NCBI GenBank assembly: GCA_019359745.1
Contig: JAHHGT010000003.1
Location: 248,001-312,000, forward strand
DNA: 64,000 nucleotides
Direction of reading: 5' to 3'
DNA from: Aphanothece saxicola GSE-SYN-MK-01-06B
Lineage (GTDB): Bacteria; Cyanobacteriota; Cyanobacteriia; PCC-6307; Cyanobiaceae
Position numbers and translations under genes: made by a program. Each line of letters starts with the position of its first letter. Position 1 is the first letter of the stretch. The notes below the pieces were generated by a model that had not been told where the DNA came from, searched no databases, and saw nothing but the letters and a program-made list of their open reading frames with translations. Positions 27,981 to 37,036 of the stretch are shown here, piece by piece.

Positions 27981-28424
27981 ATGGCCGACGGCAACAGCCT
28001 GAACATCAAGCGATCGATCACGGTGCGAGCCGTCGTGACGCCGCGCTGGAAGGAAGATGCCGAGCGGGAGCTCAGCAATGCCCTCACCAACTTCGACCAG
28101 CAGCTGGCCCAGTTGGAGCAGGAGGGGCAGCGGCTGATCGACGAGATCCGCCGTCAGAGCGCCAACCCCCTCGATCCCCGGGTGCAGGAGCAGGTGGGCT
28201 CGGTGCAGCAGCAGGTGGCGGCCAAGCGGGCCGAGTTTGAGGAGCAGAAGCGCCAGGTGCTGGAACAGCAGCGCCAGGTGCGGGAACTGGAGATGGAGCA
28301 GGTGGTGGAACAGGGGCAGATCGAGAGCTTCTGCGATGTCCAGGTGGGCGACAACCTGGTGCAGAAACTGCAGGTGGCGGTGCTGGTGCGGGACGGCGTG
28401 ATTGAGGCGATCGAGGGGGGCTGA
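27981..28424 (+). CDS. YlqD family coiled-coil protein
   Basis: The 147-residue protein matches the YlqD family: a short beta N-terminus (SLNIKRSITVRAVVTPRWKEDAERELSNA, written in pieces), a long coiled coil of about 90 residues rich in Gln/Glu/Arg (FDQQLAQLEQEGQRLIDEI to QQRQVRELEMEQVV), then a small beta C-terminus (DVQVGDNLVQKLQVAVLVRDG). The function is unknown. The gene lies between aas and pdhC on the same strand in picocyanobacteria. Confidence 0.88.
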   Translation: MADGNSLNIKRSITVRAVVTPRWKEDAERELSNALTNFDQQLAQLEQEGQRLIDEIRRQSANPLDPRVQEQVGSVQQQVAAKRAEFEEQKRQVLEQQRQVRELEMEQVVEQGQIESFCDVQVGDNLVQKLQVAVLVRDGVIEAIEGG

Positions 28425-28470
28425 TCCTTCCGCCGCCTAAAATCCCCCCCATCACAGAGGCAGTCCCCCG

Positions 28471-29814
28471 TTGGCCACCCACGAAATCTTCATGCCGGCC
28501 CTCAGCTCCACCATGACGGAGGGCAAGATCGTGGAGTGGCTCAAGAAGCCCGGTGAGCGGGTCGAGCGGGGCGAGTCGGTGCTCGTGGTGGAGTCCGACA
28601 AGGCGGACATGGATGTGGAGGCCTTCCAGGAGGGCTTCCTGGCGGCCGTGCTGATGGAGGCGGGCAGCACCGCCCCGGTGGGCGAAACGATCGGCCTGAT
28701 CGTGGAAACAGAAGCGGAAATCGCGGCGGCCAAGGCGTCGGCCCCCGCACCGGCCGCATCGGCCCCCGCGGCGGCAGTGCCTGCGGCCGCCCCACCGGCC
28801 CCCGCCGCCCCTTCACCCGCTCCGGTGGCCCCACCGGCCCCTGTGGCGGCCCCGGTCGCAGCCCCGCAGCCGGTGGCGGTCCCGGCCGGAGCCGGCGACG
28901 GCCGGGTGGTGGCCACCCCTCGGGCCCGCAAGCTGGCGGCCCAGCTCGGCGTGGCCCTGGCCTCCGTGCGGGGCAGCGGACCCAACGGCCGCATCCAGGC
29001 CGAGGACGTGGAGCAGGCCACTGGCCAGCCGGTGAGCGTGCCGCGGGTGGCCGAGGGCACCGCACCGGCGATGGCGGTTGCCGCGGGCAACGGCGCCGCT
29101 GCCGCCCCCGCCGCCCCCGCCGGTCAGTCCTTCGGCCGGGCTGGTGAGACGGTGGCCTTCAACACCCTGCAGCAGGCGGTCGTTCGCAACATGAACGCCA
29201 GCCTGGCGGTCCCCTGCTTCCACGTCGGCTACACGATCACCACCGACCGGCTGGATGCCTTCTACAAGCAGGTGAAGGCCAAGGGCGTCACGATGACGGC
29301 CCTGCTGGCCAAGGCGGTGGGCGTCACCCTGGCCCGCCATCCCCAGCTGAACGCCTCGGCCAGCGAGGCGGGCATGGCCTACCCGGCCTCCGTCAACGTG
29401 GCCGTGGCGGTGGCCATGGATGACGGCGGCCTGATCACCCCGGTGCTGGCCGCCGCCGACCGCACCGACCTCTATTCCCTCTCCCGCAACTGGGCTGACC
29501 TGGTGGCCCGCTCCCGTTCCAAGCAGCTCAAACCGGAGGAATACACCACCGGCACCTTCACCCTCTCCAACCTGGGCATGTTCGGGGTCGACCGCTTCGA
29601 CGCGATCCTGCCGCCGGGCACCGGCGCCATCCTGGCGGTGGCCGCGTCCCGGCCCGTGGTGGCGGCCCTCAAGGACGGTTCGATCGCCGTGCGGCGCCAG
29701 ATGCAGGTCAACCTCACCGCCGATCACCGCGTCATCTACGGCACCCATGCGGCGGCCTTCCTCAAGGATCTCGCCGACCTGATCGAGAACCGCCCCGAAA
29801 GCCTGGCTCTCTAG
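28471..29814 (+). CDS. pdhC: Pyruvate dehydrogenase E2, dihydrolipoamide acetyltransferase
   Basis: Starting at TTG 28471, the 447-residue E2 has one N-terminal lipoyl domain (MATHEIFMPALSSTMTEG; lipoyl lysine K44 in VESDKADMD), a long Ala/Pro linker (about 90-145), a peripheral-subunit-binding domain (TPRARKLAAQLGV to EDVEQATG), a second Ala-rich linker, and the catalytic acetyltransferase domain ending LTADHRVIYGTHAAAFL with the active-site His. It passes acetyl groups to CoA. TTG is preferred because the next Met is inside the lipoyl domain. A possible -10 (TAAAAT at 28438-28443) lies upstream. Confidence 0.95.
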   Translation: MATHEIFMPALSSTMTEGKIVEWLKKPGERVERGESVLVVESDKADMDVEAFQEGFLAAVLMEAGSTAPVGETIGLIVETEAEIAAAKASAPAPAASAPAAAVPAAAPPAPAAPSPAPVAPPAPVAAPVAAPQPVAVPAGAGDGRVVATPRARKLAAQLGVALASVRGSGPNGRIQAEDVEQATGQPVSVPRVAEGTAPAMAVAAGNGAAAAPAAPAGQSFGRAGETVAFNTLQQAVVRNMNASLAVPCFHVGYTITTDRLDAFYKQVKAKGVTMTALLAKAVGVTLARHPQLNASASEAGMAYPASVNVAVAVAMDDGGLITPVLAAADRTDLYSLSRNWADLVARSRSKQLKPEEYTTGTFTLSNLGMFGVDRFDAILPPGTGAILAVAASRPVVAALKDGSIAVRRQMQVNLTADHRVIYGTHAAAFLKDLADLIENRPESLAL

Positions 29815-29830
29815 GGATCGCCGCCCCGCC

Positions 29831-30988
29831 GTGGTTCCCACCAACGCGCCCGATCCCACCGATGGGCTCCTCTCCAGCTACGCGTTCGTGTTGCCGGAGG
29901 CGCTGATCGCCCAGCGGCCGGTGGAGCCCCGCCATGCGGCTCGCCTGCTGGCGCTCGACGCCGCTGCAGCGGAGGATCCGGAGGCCGCGGCCGCCCGCCA
30001 CCTGTCGGTGTGGGATCTGGTGGAGGAGCTGGAGCCCGGCGATCTGCTCGTGGTCAACGACACCCGGGTGCTGCGGGCCCGGCTGGCGGCGCGGCGGACC
30101 AGCGGCGGGGCGGTGGAGTTGTTGCTGGTGGAGCCCCGCGGCGAGGGTCTGTGGCTCTGCCTGGCCCGTCCGGCCAAACGGTTGCGGCTTGGCGAGGTGC
30201 TGGAGGTGGTGGCGGAGGGGGAGTCGCCGCTGCCGGTGCGGATCGAAGCGGTCGACCCTGACAGCGGTGGCCGGCTCGTGCGCTTCCCGCCCGGCTGCGC
30301 CGATGCGGCCGCGATCGAGCCCCTGCTGGAGCGCTACGGCACCATGCCCCTGCCTCCCTACATCGAACCCGCCGCTGACCTGGACGACAGCCGCTACCAG
30401 ACCCGTTACGCCGCCAGGCCCGGAGCCGTGGCGGCCCCTACGGCCGGGCTGCACCTCAGCGACGAGCTGCTGGAGGCCTTAAAAGCCAGAGGGGTGGAGC
30501 GGGCCACCGTGACCCTGCACGTGGGCCTGGGCACCTTCCGCCCGGTGGAAACCGAGGACCTCAGCCGGTTGAGCCTGCACAGCGAGTGGGTGGAGGTGTC
30601 CGCGGCGCTGGTGGAGGCCGTGGCCTCCTGCCGGGCCCGGGGCGGCCGGGTGATCGCCGTGGGCACCACCTGTGTGCGCAGCCTGGAGGGGGTGGCCGCC
30701 TTGAATGGCGGCCGGCTGGTGCCCCACGCCGGTCCGGTGAATTTGGTGATCCAGCCAGGGTTCCGCTTCGCGGTGGTGCAGGGCTTGCTCACCAACTTCC
30801 ATCTGCCGCGCAGCTCGCTGCTGTTGCTGGTCAGCGCCCTGGTGGGCAGGCGACGACTGCTGAACCTCTATGCCGAGGCCATGGCGCGTCAGTACCGCTT
30901 CTTCTCCTACGGCGATGCCATGTGGATACCCCCCGGGGCCGTGCGGTCGGAGGCACGGCCCCGGGGGGCAGGATCGGCCGAAGCCTGA
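29831..30988 (+). CDS. queA: S-adenosylmethionine:tRNA ribosyltransferase-isomerase QueA
   Basis: The 385-residue product, starting at GTG 29831, has the QueA landmarks: SYAFVLPEALIAQRPVEPRHAARLL, GDLLVVNDTRVLRARL, MPLPPYI, RYQTRYAARPGAVAAPTAGLH, VTLHVGLGTFRPV, and YRFFSYGDAMWI at the normal end. It adds the ribosyl part of SAM to preQ1 in tRNA, giving epoxyqueuosine. The last 18 or so residues after DAMWI are unconserved and are encoded by a long perfect inverted repeat. The stop abuts that of the convergent sodB. Confidence 0.95.
   Translation: MVPTNAPDPTDGLLSSYAFVLPEALIAQRPVEPRHAARLLALDAAAAEDPEAAAARHLSVWDLVEELEPGDLLVVNDTRVLRARLAARRTSGGAVELLLVEPRGEGLWLCLARPAKRLRLGEVLEVVAEGESPLPVRIEAVDPDSGGRLVRFPPGCADAAAIEPLLERYGTMPLPPYIEPAADLDDSRYQTRYAARPGAVAAPTAGLHLSDELLEALKARGVERATVTLHVGLGTFRPVETEDLSRLSLHSEWVEVSAALVEAVASCRARGGRVIAVGTTCVRSLEGVAALNGGRLVPHAGPVNLVIQPGFRFAVVQGLLTNFHLPRSSLLLLVSALVGRRRLLNLYAEAMARQYRFFSYGDAMWIPPGAVRSEARPRGAGSAEA
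30929..30968. terminator. Long perfect hairpin at the queA end, candidate bidirectional terminator
   Basis: A 16-bp perfect inverted repeat (CCCCCCGGGGCCGTGC, loop GGTCGGAG, and its exact complement) lies inside the last codons of queA, 20 bases before the convergent stop codons TGA/TCA at 30,986-30,991. There is no T tract on either side, so classical intrinsic termination is not proven. Its place at the junction of two convergent genes suggests a role in stopping or protecting both transcripts. Confidence 0.5.
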
Positions 30989-31588
30989 TCAGGTGGCGGC
31001 CAGGTTCGCGGCCACGAAGTCCCAGTTGACCAGCTTGTCGAGGTAGGTGGTCATGTAGTCGGGACGGCGGTTCTGGTAGTCGAGGTAGTAGGCGTGCTCC
31101 CAGACATCCATGGTGAGCAGGGCCTTCTGGCCATGGGCCAGGGGCAGGTCGGCGTTGGCCGTCTTGGTGATCTTCAGGGTGCCGCCATCGAGCACCAGCC
31201 AGGCCCAGCCGCTGCCGAACTGGGTGGCACCGGCGGCCTTGAACTGCTCGACGAAGGCCTCGAAGCTGCCGAAATCGGCGGCGATCTTGTCGGCCAGGGG
31301 TCCGGTGGGGGCGCCGCCGCCGCCGGGCTTGATGCACTGCCAATAGAAGCTGTGGTTCCAGACCTGGGCAGCGTTGTTGAACACGCCCGCCTTGGTGGCG
31401 TCACCGGCGACGGCCAGGATCACCTCCTCAAGGCTCTTGCCTTCAAGGTCGCCGCCTTCGATCAGCTTGTTGAGGTTGGTGACGTAGGCAGCGTGGTGCT
31501 TGCCGTGGTGGAACTCGAGGGTCTGCCGGGAAATGTGGGGCTCGAGTGCGTCGAGGCCGTAGGGCAGTTCGGGCAGCTGGTGAGCCAT
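30989..31588 (-). CDS. sodB: Superoxide dismutase, iron type
   Basis: The 199-residue product has the Fe/Mn SOD fold with metal ligands H27 (LEFHHGKHHAAYV), H79 (VWNHSFYW), D161 and H165 (MDVWEHAYYLDYQNRRPDY). QFGSGWAWLV and FYWQCI are typical of the iron form. It removes superoxide in the cytosol. It is convergent with queA, stop codon to stop codon without a gap. A TACAAT hexamer 25-30 bases upstream of ATG could be the -10 box. Confidence 0.95.
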   Translation of the reverse strand: MAHQLPELPYGLDALEPHISRQTLEFHHGKHHAAYVTNLNKLIEGGDLEGKSLEEVILAVAGDATKAGVFNNAAQVWNHSFYWQCIKPGGGGAPTGPLADKIAADFGSFEAFVEQFKAAGATQFGSGWAWLVLDGGTLKITKTANADLPLAHGQKALLTMDVWEHAYYLDYQNRRPDYMTTYLDKLVNWDFVAANLAAT

Positions 31589-31612
31589 GGGAGACAGTTG
31601 TGGTTACGCGGC

Positions 31613-31618
31613 ATTGTA
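31613..31618 (-). promoter_or_regulatory. Possible -10 box of sodB
   Basis: TACAAT reads toward sodB, with its 3' end 25 bases before the ATG. No good -35 hexamer is seen at the right spacing, so this is weak. Confidence 0.3.
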
Positions 31619-31658
31619 ACGATCGTCACCCGAATCCCGGCTGCCCGGGGGCCGTGGC

Positions 31659-32309
31659 TCAGCCCTTGATCTCCAGCAGTTCCACCTCGAACACCAGGGT
31701 CGCGTTGGGGGGGATCACGCCACCGGCACCGCGCTCGCCGTAGGCCAGATCGGGGGGAATGACCAGCTTGCGCTTGCCGCCCACCTTCATCCCCGCCACG
31801 CCCTCGTCCCAGCCCCGGATCACCCGGCCGCCGCCGAGGGGAAAGCTGAACGGTCCACGGCCGTAGCTGCTGTCGAACTCCTTGCCGTTGGTGAGGGTGC
31901 CGCGGTAGTTGACCACCACGGTCTGGCCGCTCCTGGCTTCGGCGCCCTCACCAAGGGCCAGGTCGGTGATGCGCAGCCCGCTGGGGGTGGTGCGCTCGGT
32001 GGGGGAGACGAGCTCCCCGCCCAGGGCCGCAGCGCCGCTGGAGGCCATTTCGGCGCTGGAGGAATCGGGAGCCATGGTGAACAGGGTGGGGTTGGGGACG
32101 TCGGGGTCGAGTTCGAGGGGCGCCGCAATGGCGGGGCGCGCTTGCGGCGCGATGGCTGCAGGGCCGGAGCTGGCCAGGGCCTGCTGGACGCCGGCGTCGG
32201 CGGGGGCCGGCGCAGCCGCTTCCACCACCGAGGGGGACACCAGCTGGCTCACCAGGGCCAGCATCAGGCAGGCCACACAGACGAACGAGCTGATCAGGAT
32301 GTCGCGCAT
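31659..32309 (-). CDS. FKBP-type peptidyl-prolyl cis-trans isomerase, membrane or periplasmic
   Basis: From ATG 32309 the product has 216 residues. It has an N-terminal hydrophobic segment ([22 protein letters not shown]), a Pro/Ala-rich linker to about 100, and an FKBP domain (about 108-216) with [50 protein letters not shown] and [16 protein letters not shown]. All of the usual aromatic active-site positions appear present. It probably helps fold exported proteins in the periplasm or thylakoid lumen. It lies in tandem with sodB and the phasin-like gene. Confidence 0.93.
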   Translation of the reverse strand: MRDILISSFVCVACLMLALVSQLVSPSVVEAAAPAPADAGVQQALASSGPAAIAPQARPAIAAPLELDPDVPNPTLFTMAPDSSSAEMASSGAAALGGELVSPTERTTPSGLRITDLALGEGAEARSGQTVVVNYRGTLTNGKEFDSSYGRGPFSFPLGGGRVIRGWDEGVAGMKVGGKRKLVIPPDLAYGERGAGGVIPPNATLVFEVELLEIKG

Positions 32310-32347
32310 GCGGAAAGTCCCTGGATGGGGCGATTCTGCCAGTGCGA

Positions 32348-32689
32348 TCAGTCGCTGCTCTCGCCGCTGTTCTGGCGCTGGCGCAGGGCCTGCTCCAGGC
32401 GATCGATGCGGCCACGCAGTTCGTCCAGCTCCCGCTGGCGGGCCAGGCCCAGGTCCTGCAGCAGCTGGTCGCGGTTGCGCTCCAGCTGGCGCTCCGCCTG
32501 CTGTTCCACCTCCGGTGTCTCGCCGCGCAGGGCGCGCATCACGTCTTCCACCAGCGCGGAGGCGTGGTTGGGGTCGAGGCGGCCGCTGCTCACCCATTCC
32601 TGGCTGACGTACTTGAGCCGGTCGGCCACCAGCGAGGTGGTGCCGAGGCCGCGCAGCAGCAGCATCTGCAGCAGATTGCCCTGGTCCAT
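32348..32689 (-). CDS. Phasin-like helical protein
   Basis: ATG 32689 ([20 protein letters not shown]) gives 113 residues; ATG 32719 would add ten. The whole sequence is helical: an amphipathic N-terminus, then [23 protein letters not shown], then a coiled coil ([36 protein letters not shown]). Similar picocyanobacterial proteins are annotated as phasin family, but no polyhydroxyalkanoate genes are nearby and a granule role is not supported by context. It is divergent from lnt and 38 bases upstream of the FKBP gene. Confidence 0.75.
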   Translation of the reverse strand: MDQGNLLQMLLLRGLGTTSLVADRLKYVSQEWVSSGRLDPNHASALVEDVMRALRGETPEVEQQAERQLERNRDQLLQDLGLARQRELDELRGRIDRLEQALRQRQNSGESSD

Positions 32690-32754
32690 GAAAAGGTTTC
32701 CTTGGAGGAACAGCGTCACTCTTTCGACCTTGGCGCCTCCAGCGCTGCCTGACC

Positions 32755-34272
32755 ATGGGCAATGACCGTCGTGCCGGATGGGTCATCGCCGGGGCCGCCG
32801 GTCTCCTGGCGGGGGTGGCCCTGCCGCCCCTGGGCTGGCCCTGGCTGCTCTGGCCCGCCCTGATCGTGCTCTGGTCCCTGACGGCGAGTCGCGCTGGCAC
32901 CGCGTCGTCCAGGTTCTGGCGCGGCGGGCTGTGGGGGCTGGCGGCGGTGCTGGTGAGCCACCGCTGGCTGCTCTGGCTCCACCCCCTCGACTGGATCGGC
33001 GTTCCTGGCCCCCTGAGCCTGCCGATCTGCCTGGCGCTGTGGCTGGCCATCGGCCTGGCCGCCGGACTGCTGGTCGGGGCCTGGACGGTGCTGGTGGGCC
33101 GGCTCGAGCCCGCACGGCCCAGCACGGCACTGCTGGCGGCGACCCTGTGGGGACTGGCCGAGGTGCTGCTGGCCCGTGGTCCCCTGTTCTGGCTGGGTCT
33201 GGGGGCGGCGGCGCTGCCGGGGGATCGGGCCCTGGCGGGTCTGGCGGCCCTGGGGGGCGCCGGGCTGCTTGCAGCGGTTCAGCTGCTGATCGGCTGGGGT
33301 CTCTGGCGGGCCCTGCTGGCCCTGCCCCTGCGCCGCAGCCGCTGGCTGTTGATCACGCTGCTGCTGGTGGCCGCCTGCCATCTGGTCGGTGTGGCCCTGC
33401 TTGGCCAGGCCGCTGCCCCCCCCGCTGGCAGGGCCGAGCGCTGGTTGGTGCTGCAGCCCGCCATCCCCACCCGGGAAAAGTTCGAGGCCGATCAGCAGCA
33501 ACGGCTGCTGCAGCGGCTGGCCCAGGCCCAGCGGCGGGCCGCCATGGCTGATCCGCCGCTGCAGGGGGTGCTGCTGCCCGAGGGTTCGCTGGCCCTCGGC
33601 CAGCCGCTGCCGGAGGTGGCGCCGGTTGAGGTGCTCAGCGGTGGCTTCCGCCGCGAGGGCGTGGAGTTGCGCAGCAGTCTGCTGCGCTTCGAGCCAGGCC
33701 AGCGCCAGGCCGATCGCTGGATCGACAAGCACCGGGTGGTGCCCCTCGGCGAATGGGTGCCCCTGGCGAAGCTGTGGCGCTGGAGCGGCCTCTCGGCGGT
33801 GGGGGGCGTGGAGCCGGGGACGGCCTCCCGGCGGCTGACCCGGCCCGGGGGGGATGTGGGCGTGGCCATCTGTTACGAGCTCTCCGATGGCACGGCCCTG
33901 GCCGCCGCCACCAGGGAGGGGGCCCGCTGGCTGCTGGCCAGCGCCAACCTCGACCCGTATCCCGAGCAGTTGCAGGGCCAGTTCGCGGCCCTTGCCCAGC
34001 TGCGCTCCATCGAGACCGGCCGCTGGTTGGTCAGTTCCGCCAACACAGGGCCGAGCCTGCTGGTGGATGCCGCTGGACGGGTGCTGGAGCAGCTGCCCGC
34101 CGGGCGTCCCGCCACCGGGGTGCTCACCGTGCAGCAGCGCGCCCAGCTCACCCCCTACGACCGCTGGGGAGAAGGGCCCCTGATCGGCATCGCCCTGCTG
34201 GCGGCCGCCTGGCGCTGGATCGCCGCTGCGGCCATCGATGGGGCGGGCGCCCTCAGCCGGGAGGGCCGCTGA
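32755..34272 (+). CDS. lnt: Apolipoprotein N-acyltransferase
   Basis: The 505-residue protein has about six N-terminal membrane helices and a terminal helix around a nitrilase-fold catalytic domain (about 225-480). The Glu-Lys-Cys triad is visible: E276 in [11 protein letters not shown]325 in [11 protein letters not shown], and C373 in [10 protein letters not shown]. It adds the third acyl chain to the N-terminal Cys of lipoproteins in the plasma membrane. The catalytic domain is normal although the N-terminal part is rich in Leu/Ala/Gly. The last 20 bases overlap the convergent MscS-like gene. Confidence 0.93.
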   Translation: MGNDRRAGWVIAGAAGLLAGVALPPLGWPWLLWPALIVLWSLTASRAGTASSRFWRGGLWGLAAVLVSHRWLLWLHPLDWIGVPGPLSLPICLALWLAIGLAAGLLVGAWTVLVGRLEPARPSTALLAATLWGLAEVLLARGPLFWLGLGAAALPGDRALAGLAALGGAGLLAAVQLLIGWGLWRALLALPLRRSRWLLITLLLVAACHLVGVALLGQAAAPPAGRAERWLVLQPAIPTREKFEADQQQRLLQRLAQAQRRAAMADPPLQGVLLPEGSLALGQPLPEVAPVEVLSGGFRREGVELRSSLLRFEPGQRQADRWIDKHRVVPLGEWVPLAKLWRWSGLSAVGGVEPGTASRRLTRPGGDVGVAICYELSDGTALAAATREGARWLLASANLDPYPEQLQGQFAALAQLRSIETGRWLVSSANTGPSLLVDAAGRVLEQLPAGRPATGVLTVQQRAQLTPYDRWGEGPLIGIALLAAAWRWIAAAAIDGAGALSREGR

Positions 34273-35350
34273 GCGGCGGCGCCGGGGGGTCCTGGGGAGG
34301 GGCGACAAAGGCGAGGCCCTGCTCCTGGAAGGCCTGCAGGAGGCCCAGGTTGATGGCCTGCTGCAGATCGAGATACATGACGCTGCTGCTGTCGGGAACG
34401 AAGAACACGAACTGGAATTCCAGGGCGCCGTCGGTGAAGCGGGTGAAGTGGCAACGGTCGAACGTGGCCGGCGGATGGGCCCGGATCACCCCCTCCACGA
34501 GCCCAGGAATGGCGGCGGCCTGCTCCGCCGGCAGCTGATCGGACAGGCGCAGGGTGTGGGCGACCCGGCGTCGGGGCAGATCGCCGAAGTTGCGGATCGT
34601 CTTCTGCAGCAGTTCCTCATTGCCGATCACGATCCGCTCGCCGCCCACGCTGCGGATGGAGGAGGAGCGGATCCCCACCCGCTCCACCGGCCCGAGGACA
34701 TCGGCAAAACCGATCAGATCACCGATCTGGAAGGGTTTATCGATGACGATCGTGATGTAGCTGAGGAAGTGGCTGAGTGGCCCGCGCAGGGCCAGGCCGA
34801 GGCCGATCCCGGCTCCGGCCAGGGAGGCGTAGATGGCCCCGAGGGGCACCCCCTGCTTCTGCAGGAACACCAGGCTGCCGAGGCCCCAGAAGAGGGCGCG
34901 GATCATCGGAGCCAGGGCCCGCAGGGTGCTGGTCTGCTCCTCCCGTCCGAGGCGCTGCAGGAAACGTTCCAGCAGCAGCAGCAGGCTGCGGTTGATCAGC
35001 CGGACCACCAGCACGATGGCCACCAGCAGGGCGGCCCCCTCCGCCAGCCGATCGGGCCCGGGATCGACGCGCAGCACCTCCCAGCCGCGCACCAGCGACC
35101 GCCAGCCCCAGACCGCCATGGCCAGATAGCCGAGCGACGCCAGGCTGTTCAGCAGCAGGGGCGCGATCAGGCCATCGGGCAGGGTGTCCGGGCGGGGGAC
35201 GGCACGCCGCAGCCAACGGCGCAGCAACCGCACCAGCAGCCACACGACCAGCGAACCCAGCAGCACCCTGGCCAGGGCCATGAGCAGGGCGATTCCTGCG
35301 GCCTGCAGCGATGGATTCAGGATCGGGCCCATCGCTTCAAAGCCATGCAT
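34253..35350 (-). CDS. Mechanosensitive channel of the MscS family (short)
   Basis: The 365-residue protein has about five N-terminal membrane helices, the pore-lining TM3 region (GAIYASLAGAGIGLGLALRGPLSHFLSYITIVIDKPFQIGDLI, given in part), and the MscS beta and alpha/beta C-terminal domains (VERVGIRSSSIRSVGGERIVIGNEEL). It probably releases solutes upon hypo-osmotic shock. ATG 35332 is an alternative start. The gene lies 49 bases after a second, longer MscS gene on the same strand; they are clearly different paralogues rather than a recent duplication. Confidence 0.9.
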   Translation of the reverse strand: MHGFEAMGPILNPSLQAAGIALLMALARVLLGSLVVWLLVRLLRRWLRRAVPRPDTLPDGLIAPLLLNSLASLGYLAMAVWGWRSLVRGWEVLRVDPGPDRLAEGAALLVAIVLVVRLINRSLLLLLERFLQRLGREEQTSTLRALAPMIRALFWGLGSLVFLQKQGVPLGAIYASLAGAGIGLGLALRGPLSHFLSYITIVIDKPFQIGDLIGFADVLGPVERVGIRSSSIRSVGGERIVIGNEELLQKTIRNFGDLPRRRVAHTLRLSDQLPAEQAAAIPGLVEGVIRAHPPATFDRCHFTRFTDGALEFQFVFFVPDSSSVMYLDLQQAINLGLLQAFQEQGLAFVAPPQDPPAPPLSGPPG

Positions 35351-35399
35351 TGTGATCGGCTGATGGCCATCCCCCCGCTGCGGTGACCTCCGGCAAGCC

Positions 35400-36968
35400 T
35401 CAGTCCTCCCCTTCCGGCGGCGGCAGCGTCGGCGGTGGGGCCAGCCGGTTCAACAAGGCGTCGCTGATTTCGGCGGGAAAGGCCACCTCGATGCGCTCGT
35501 TGCGCAGATGCAAGTCCCGCTGGGGGAAGGGCATCGTCAGGTCGTACTGGCGCAGGATGGCTTCGATGCGGAAATTGAGTTCGCTGCGGATCTCGTACTG
35601 GCGCCGGGGCTGGTTGATCCAGACCAGCAGCTGAAACTCCAGCGAACTCTCCCCGAAGCCCTTGAAGAACACCTGGGCTGCTGGGGTTTCCAGGATGTCG
35701 GGCAGGTCCTGGCAGGCCTCCAGAAGGGCCTTGCGCACCACCTGGGAGTCGGAGCCGTAGGCCACACCTACCGGGATCCGCAGGCGGGCCACCGAACTGC
35801 CATGGCTCCAGTTGACGACCCGGGATTCGAGAAACTCGACATTGGGAACGATGATCGAGATGCGGTCGAGGGTCACCACCTCGGTGCTGCGCAGATTGAC
35901 CCGGGTCACGGTGCCCTGCAGGTCGCCCACTTCGACGAAGTCGTTCACCTTGATGGGCCGCTCGAACATGATGATCAGTCCACTGATCAGGTTCTTGGCG
36001 ATGCCCTGCAGGCCCAGTCCCACCCCCACCCCCAGGACGCTCGCGAACAGGGCCAGGGAGGTGAGATCGAGGCCCCACAGCTGCAGCAGCACCAACGTGC
36101 CGAGGAACAGCAGGCCGTACTGAAGGATGAAGGCGATCGCCTCCTGGGAGCCCTGCTCGATGCCCGTGCGCTGCAGGACGCGGATGCGCAGCAGGCCCTT
36201 GAGGAACGCCACCCCGCGCACCAGCACCAGGAACAACGCCAACAGGACGATGGCGTCGAGTACGGAGTAGCGGCGTCCCCCCAGGGGCAGGAAAGGGGAG
36301 CCCAGGCTTTCGGTGAGGGCCTCCAGCAGGCGGCTGATCAGGAGCCTGGTGAACGGGAAAAACCCGGTGATCAGCAGGATCGCCGCCACCCAGAGGCCCA
36401 GCCGCAGGAGCACCAGCACGCCGTGGAGCAGCCAGTCTTTGGGCCGCAGCGGCTGGCCGTCGCCGGGTTCAGCCACCAGCGGCTGGGTCAGGGCCGACGG
36501 CAGGCACCGCCGCCACAGCAGCCACAGGAGCCGCTGCAGCAGGAACGTCGCCGCCAGGATCCCCAGGGAGACGGGGATCATGCGGGCCACGTAGGCGGGC
36601 TGGCGTTCGACCCGCCCTTTGTTGATGGCCGTCCTGAGACTTTGGCGCCACACCTCAGCTTGCCCTTGCACGGCCAGACCTTCCGGCGCGTCGCGTCGCG
36701 TCACCGTGAGGATCACCGCGTCATCGAGGGTGATCACGGGCAGATTGTGGAGTTCGTGGACGCCGATCCTGGTGGGGCTCCCGGTCGCCACTGACTCCTG
36801 CAGCAGCCGGTTGGCCCGCTCCACCCGTTGCTCGCCTGTGTAGTCCTTCGAGGTGCTGACCGGAAACAGGCGAAGCCCGTCCAGCCGGAGGAAGGCCTGG
36901 GTTTCCGGCCGCTCCTGGGCCATGGCTCCACCGAAGGGGAGCATGGCCAGCAGAACAGCCAGGGCCAT
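35400..36968 (-). CDS. Mechanosensitive channel of the MscS family (long, with exported N-terminal domain)
   Basis: From ATG 36968 the product has 522 residues. It has a signal-like start (MALAVLLAMLPFGGAMAQ), a periplasmic domain of about 130 residues, four or five membrane helices, and the MscS core (SLALFASVLGVGVGLGLQGIAKNLISGLIIMFERPIKVNDFVEVGD, given in part; NVEFLESRVVNWSH). The open frame goes further upstream. A CTG overlapping the stop of the coiled-coil gene (CTGA) would give a longer n-region (RRSGRRLALAAV) and a more usual signal peptide, so the start is uncertain. The Lys/Asp gating residues cannot be judged by eye. Confidence 0.88.
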   Translation of the reverse strand: MALAVLLAMLPFGGAMAQERPETQAFLRLDGLRLFPVSTSKDYTGEQRVERANRLLQESVATGSPTRIGVHELHNLPVITLDDAVILTVTRRDAPEGLAVQGQAEVWRQSLRTAINKGRVERQPAYVARMIPVSLGILAATFLLQRLLWLLWRRCLPSALTQPLVAEPGDGQPLRPKDWLLHGVLVLLRLGLWVAAILLITGFFPFTRLLISRLLEALTESLGSPFLPLGGRRYSVLDAIVLLALFLVLVRGVAFLKGLLRIRVLQRTGIEQGSQEAIAFILQYGLLFLGTLVLLQLWGLDLTSLALFASVLGVGVGLGLQGIAKNLISGLIIMFERPIKVNDFVEVGDLQGTVTRVNLRSTEVVTLDRISIIVPNVEFLESRVVNWSHGSSVARLRIPVGVAYGSDSQVVRKALLEACQDLPDILETPAAQVFFKGFGESSLEFQLLVWINQPRRQYEIRSELNFRIEAILRQYDLTMPFPQRDLHLRNERIEVAFPAEISDALLNRLAPPPTLPPPEGED

Positions 36969-37036
36969 CACGGCGGCCAGGGCCAGCCGACGGCCACTGC
37001 GGCGACAGGACCTGGTGCGCCGCGGCGGGGAGGTGC

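Noticed and set aside
25610-28090. 826-codon minus-strand frame across lipB, aas and ylqD
   Set aside because: Antisense shadow; the plus strand has complete lipB, aas and ylqD motifs.
34253-36968. Recent tandem duplication of an MscS gene
   Set aside because: The two proteins differ in length, N-terminal domain and most residues outside the pore region; they are old paralogues.
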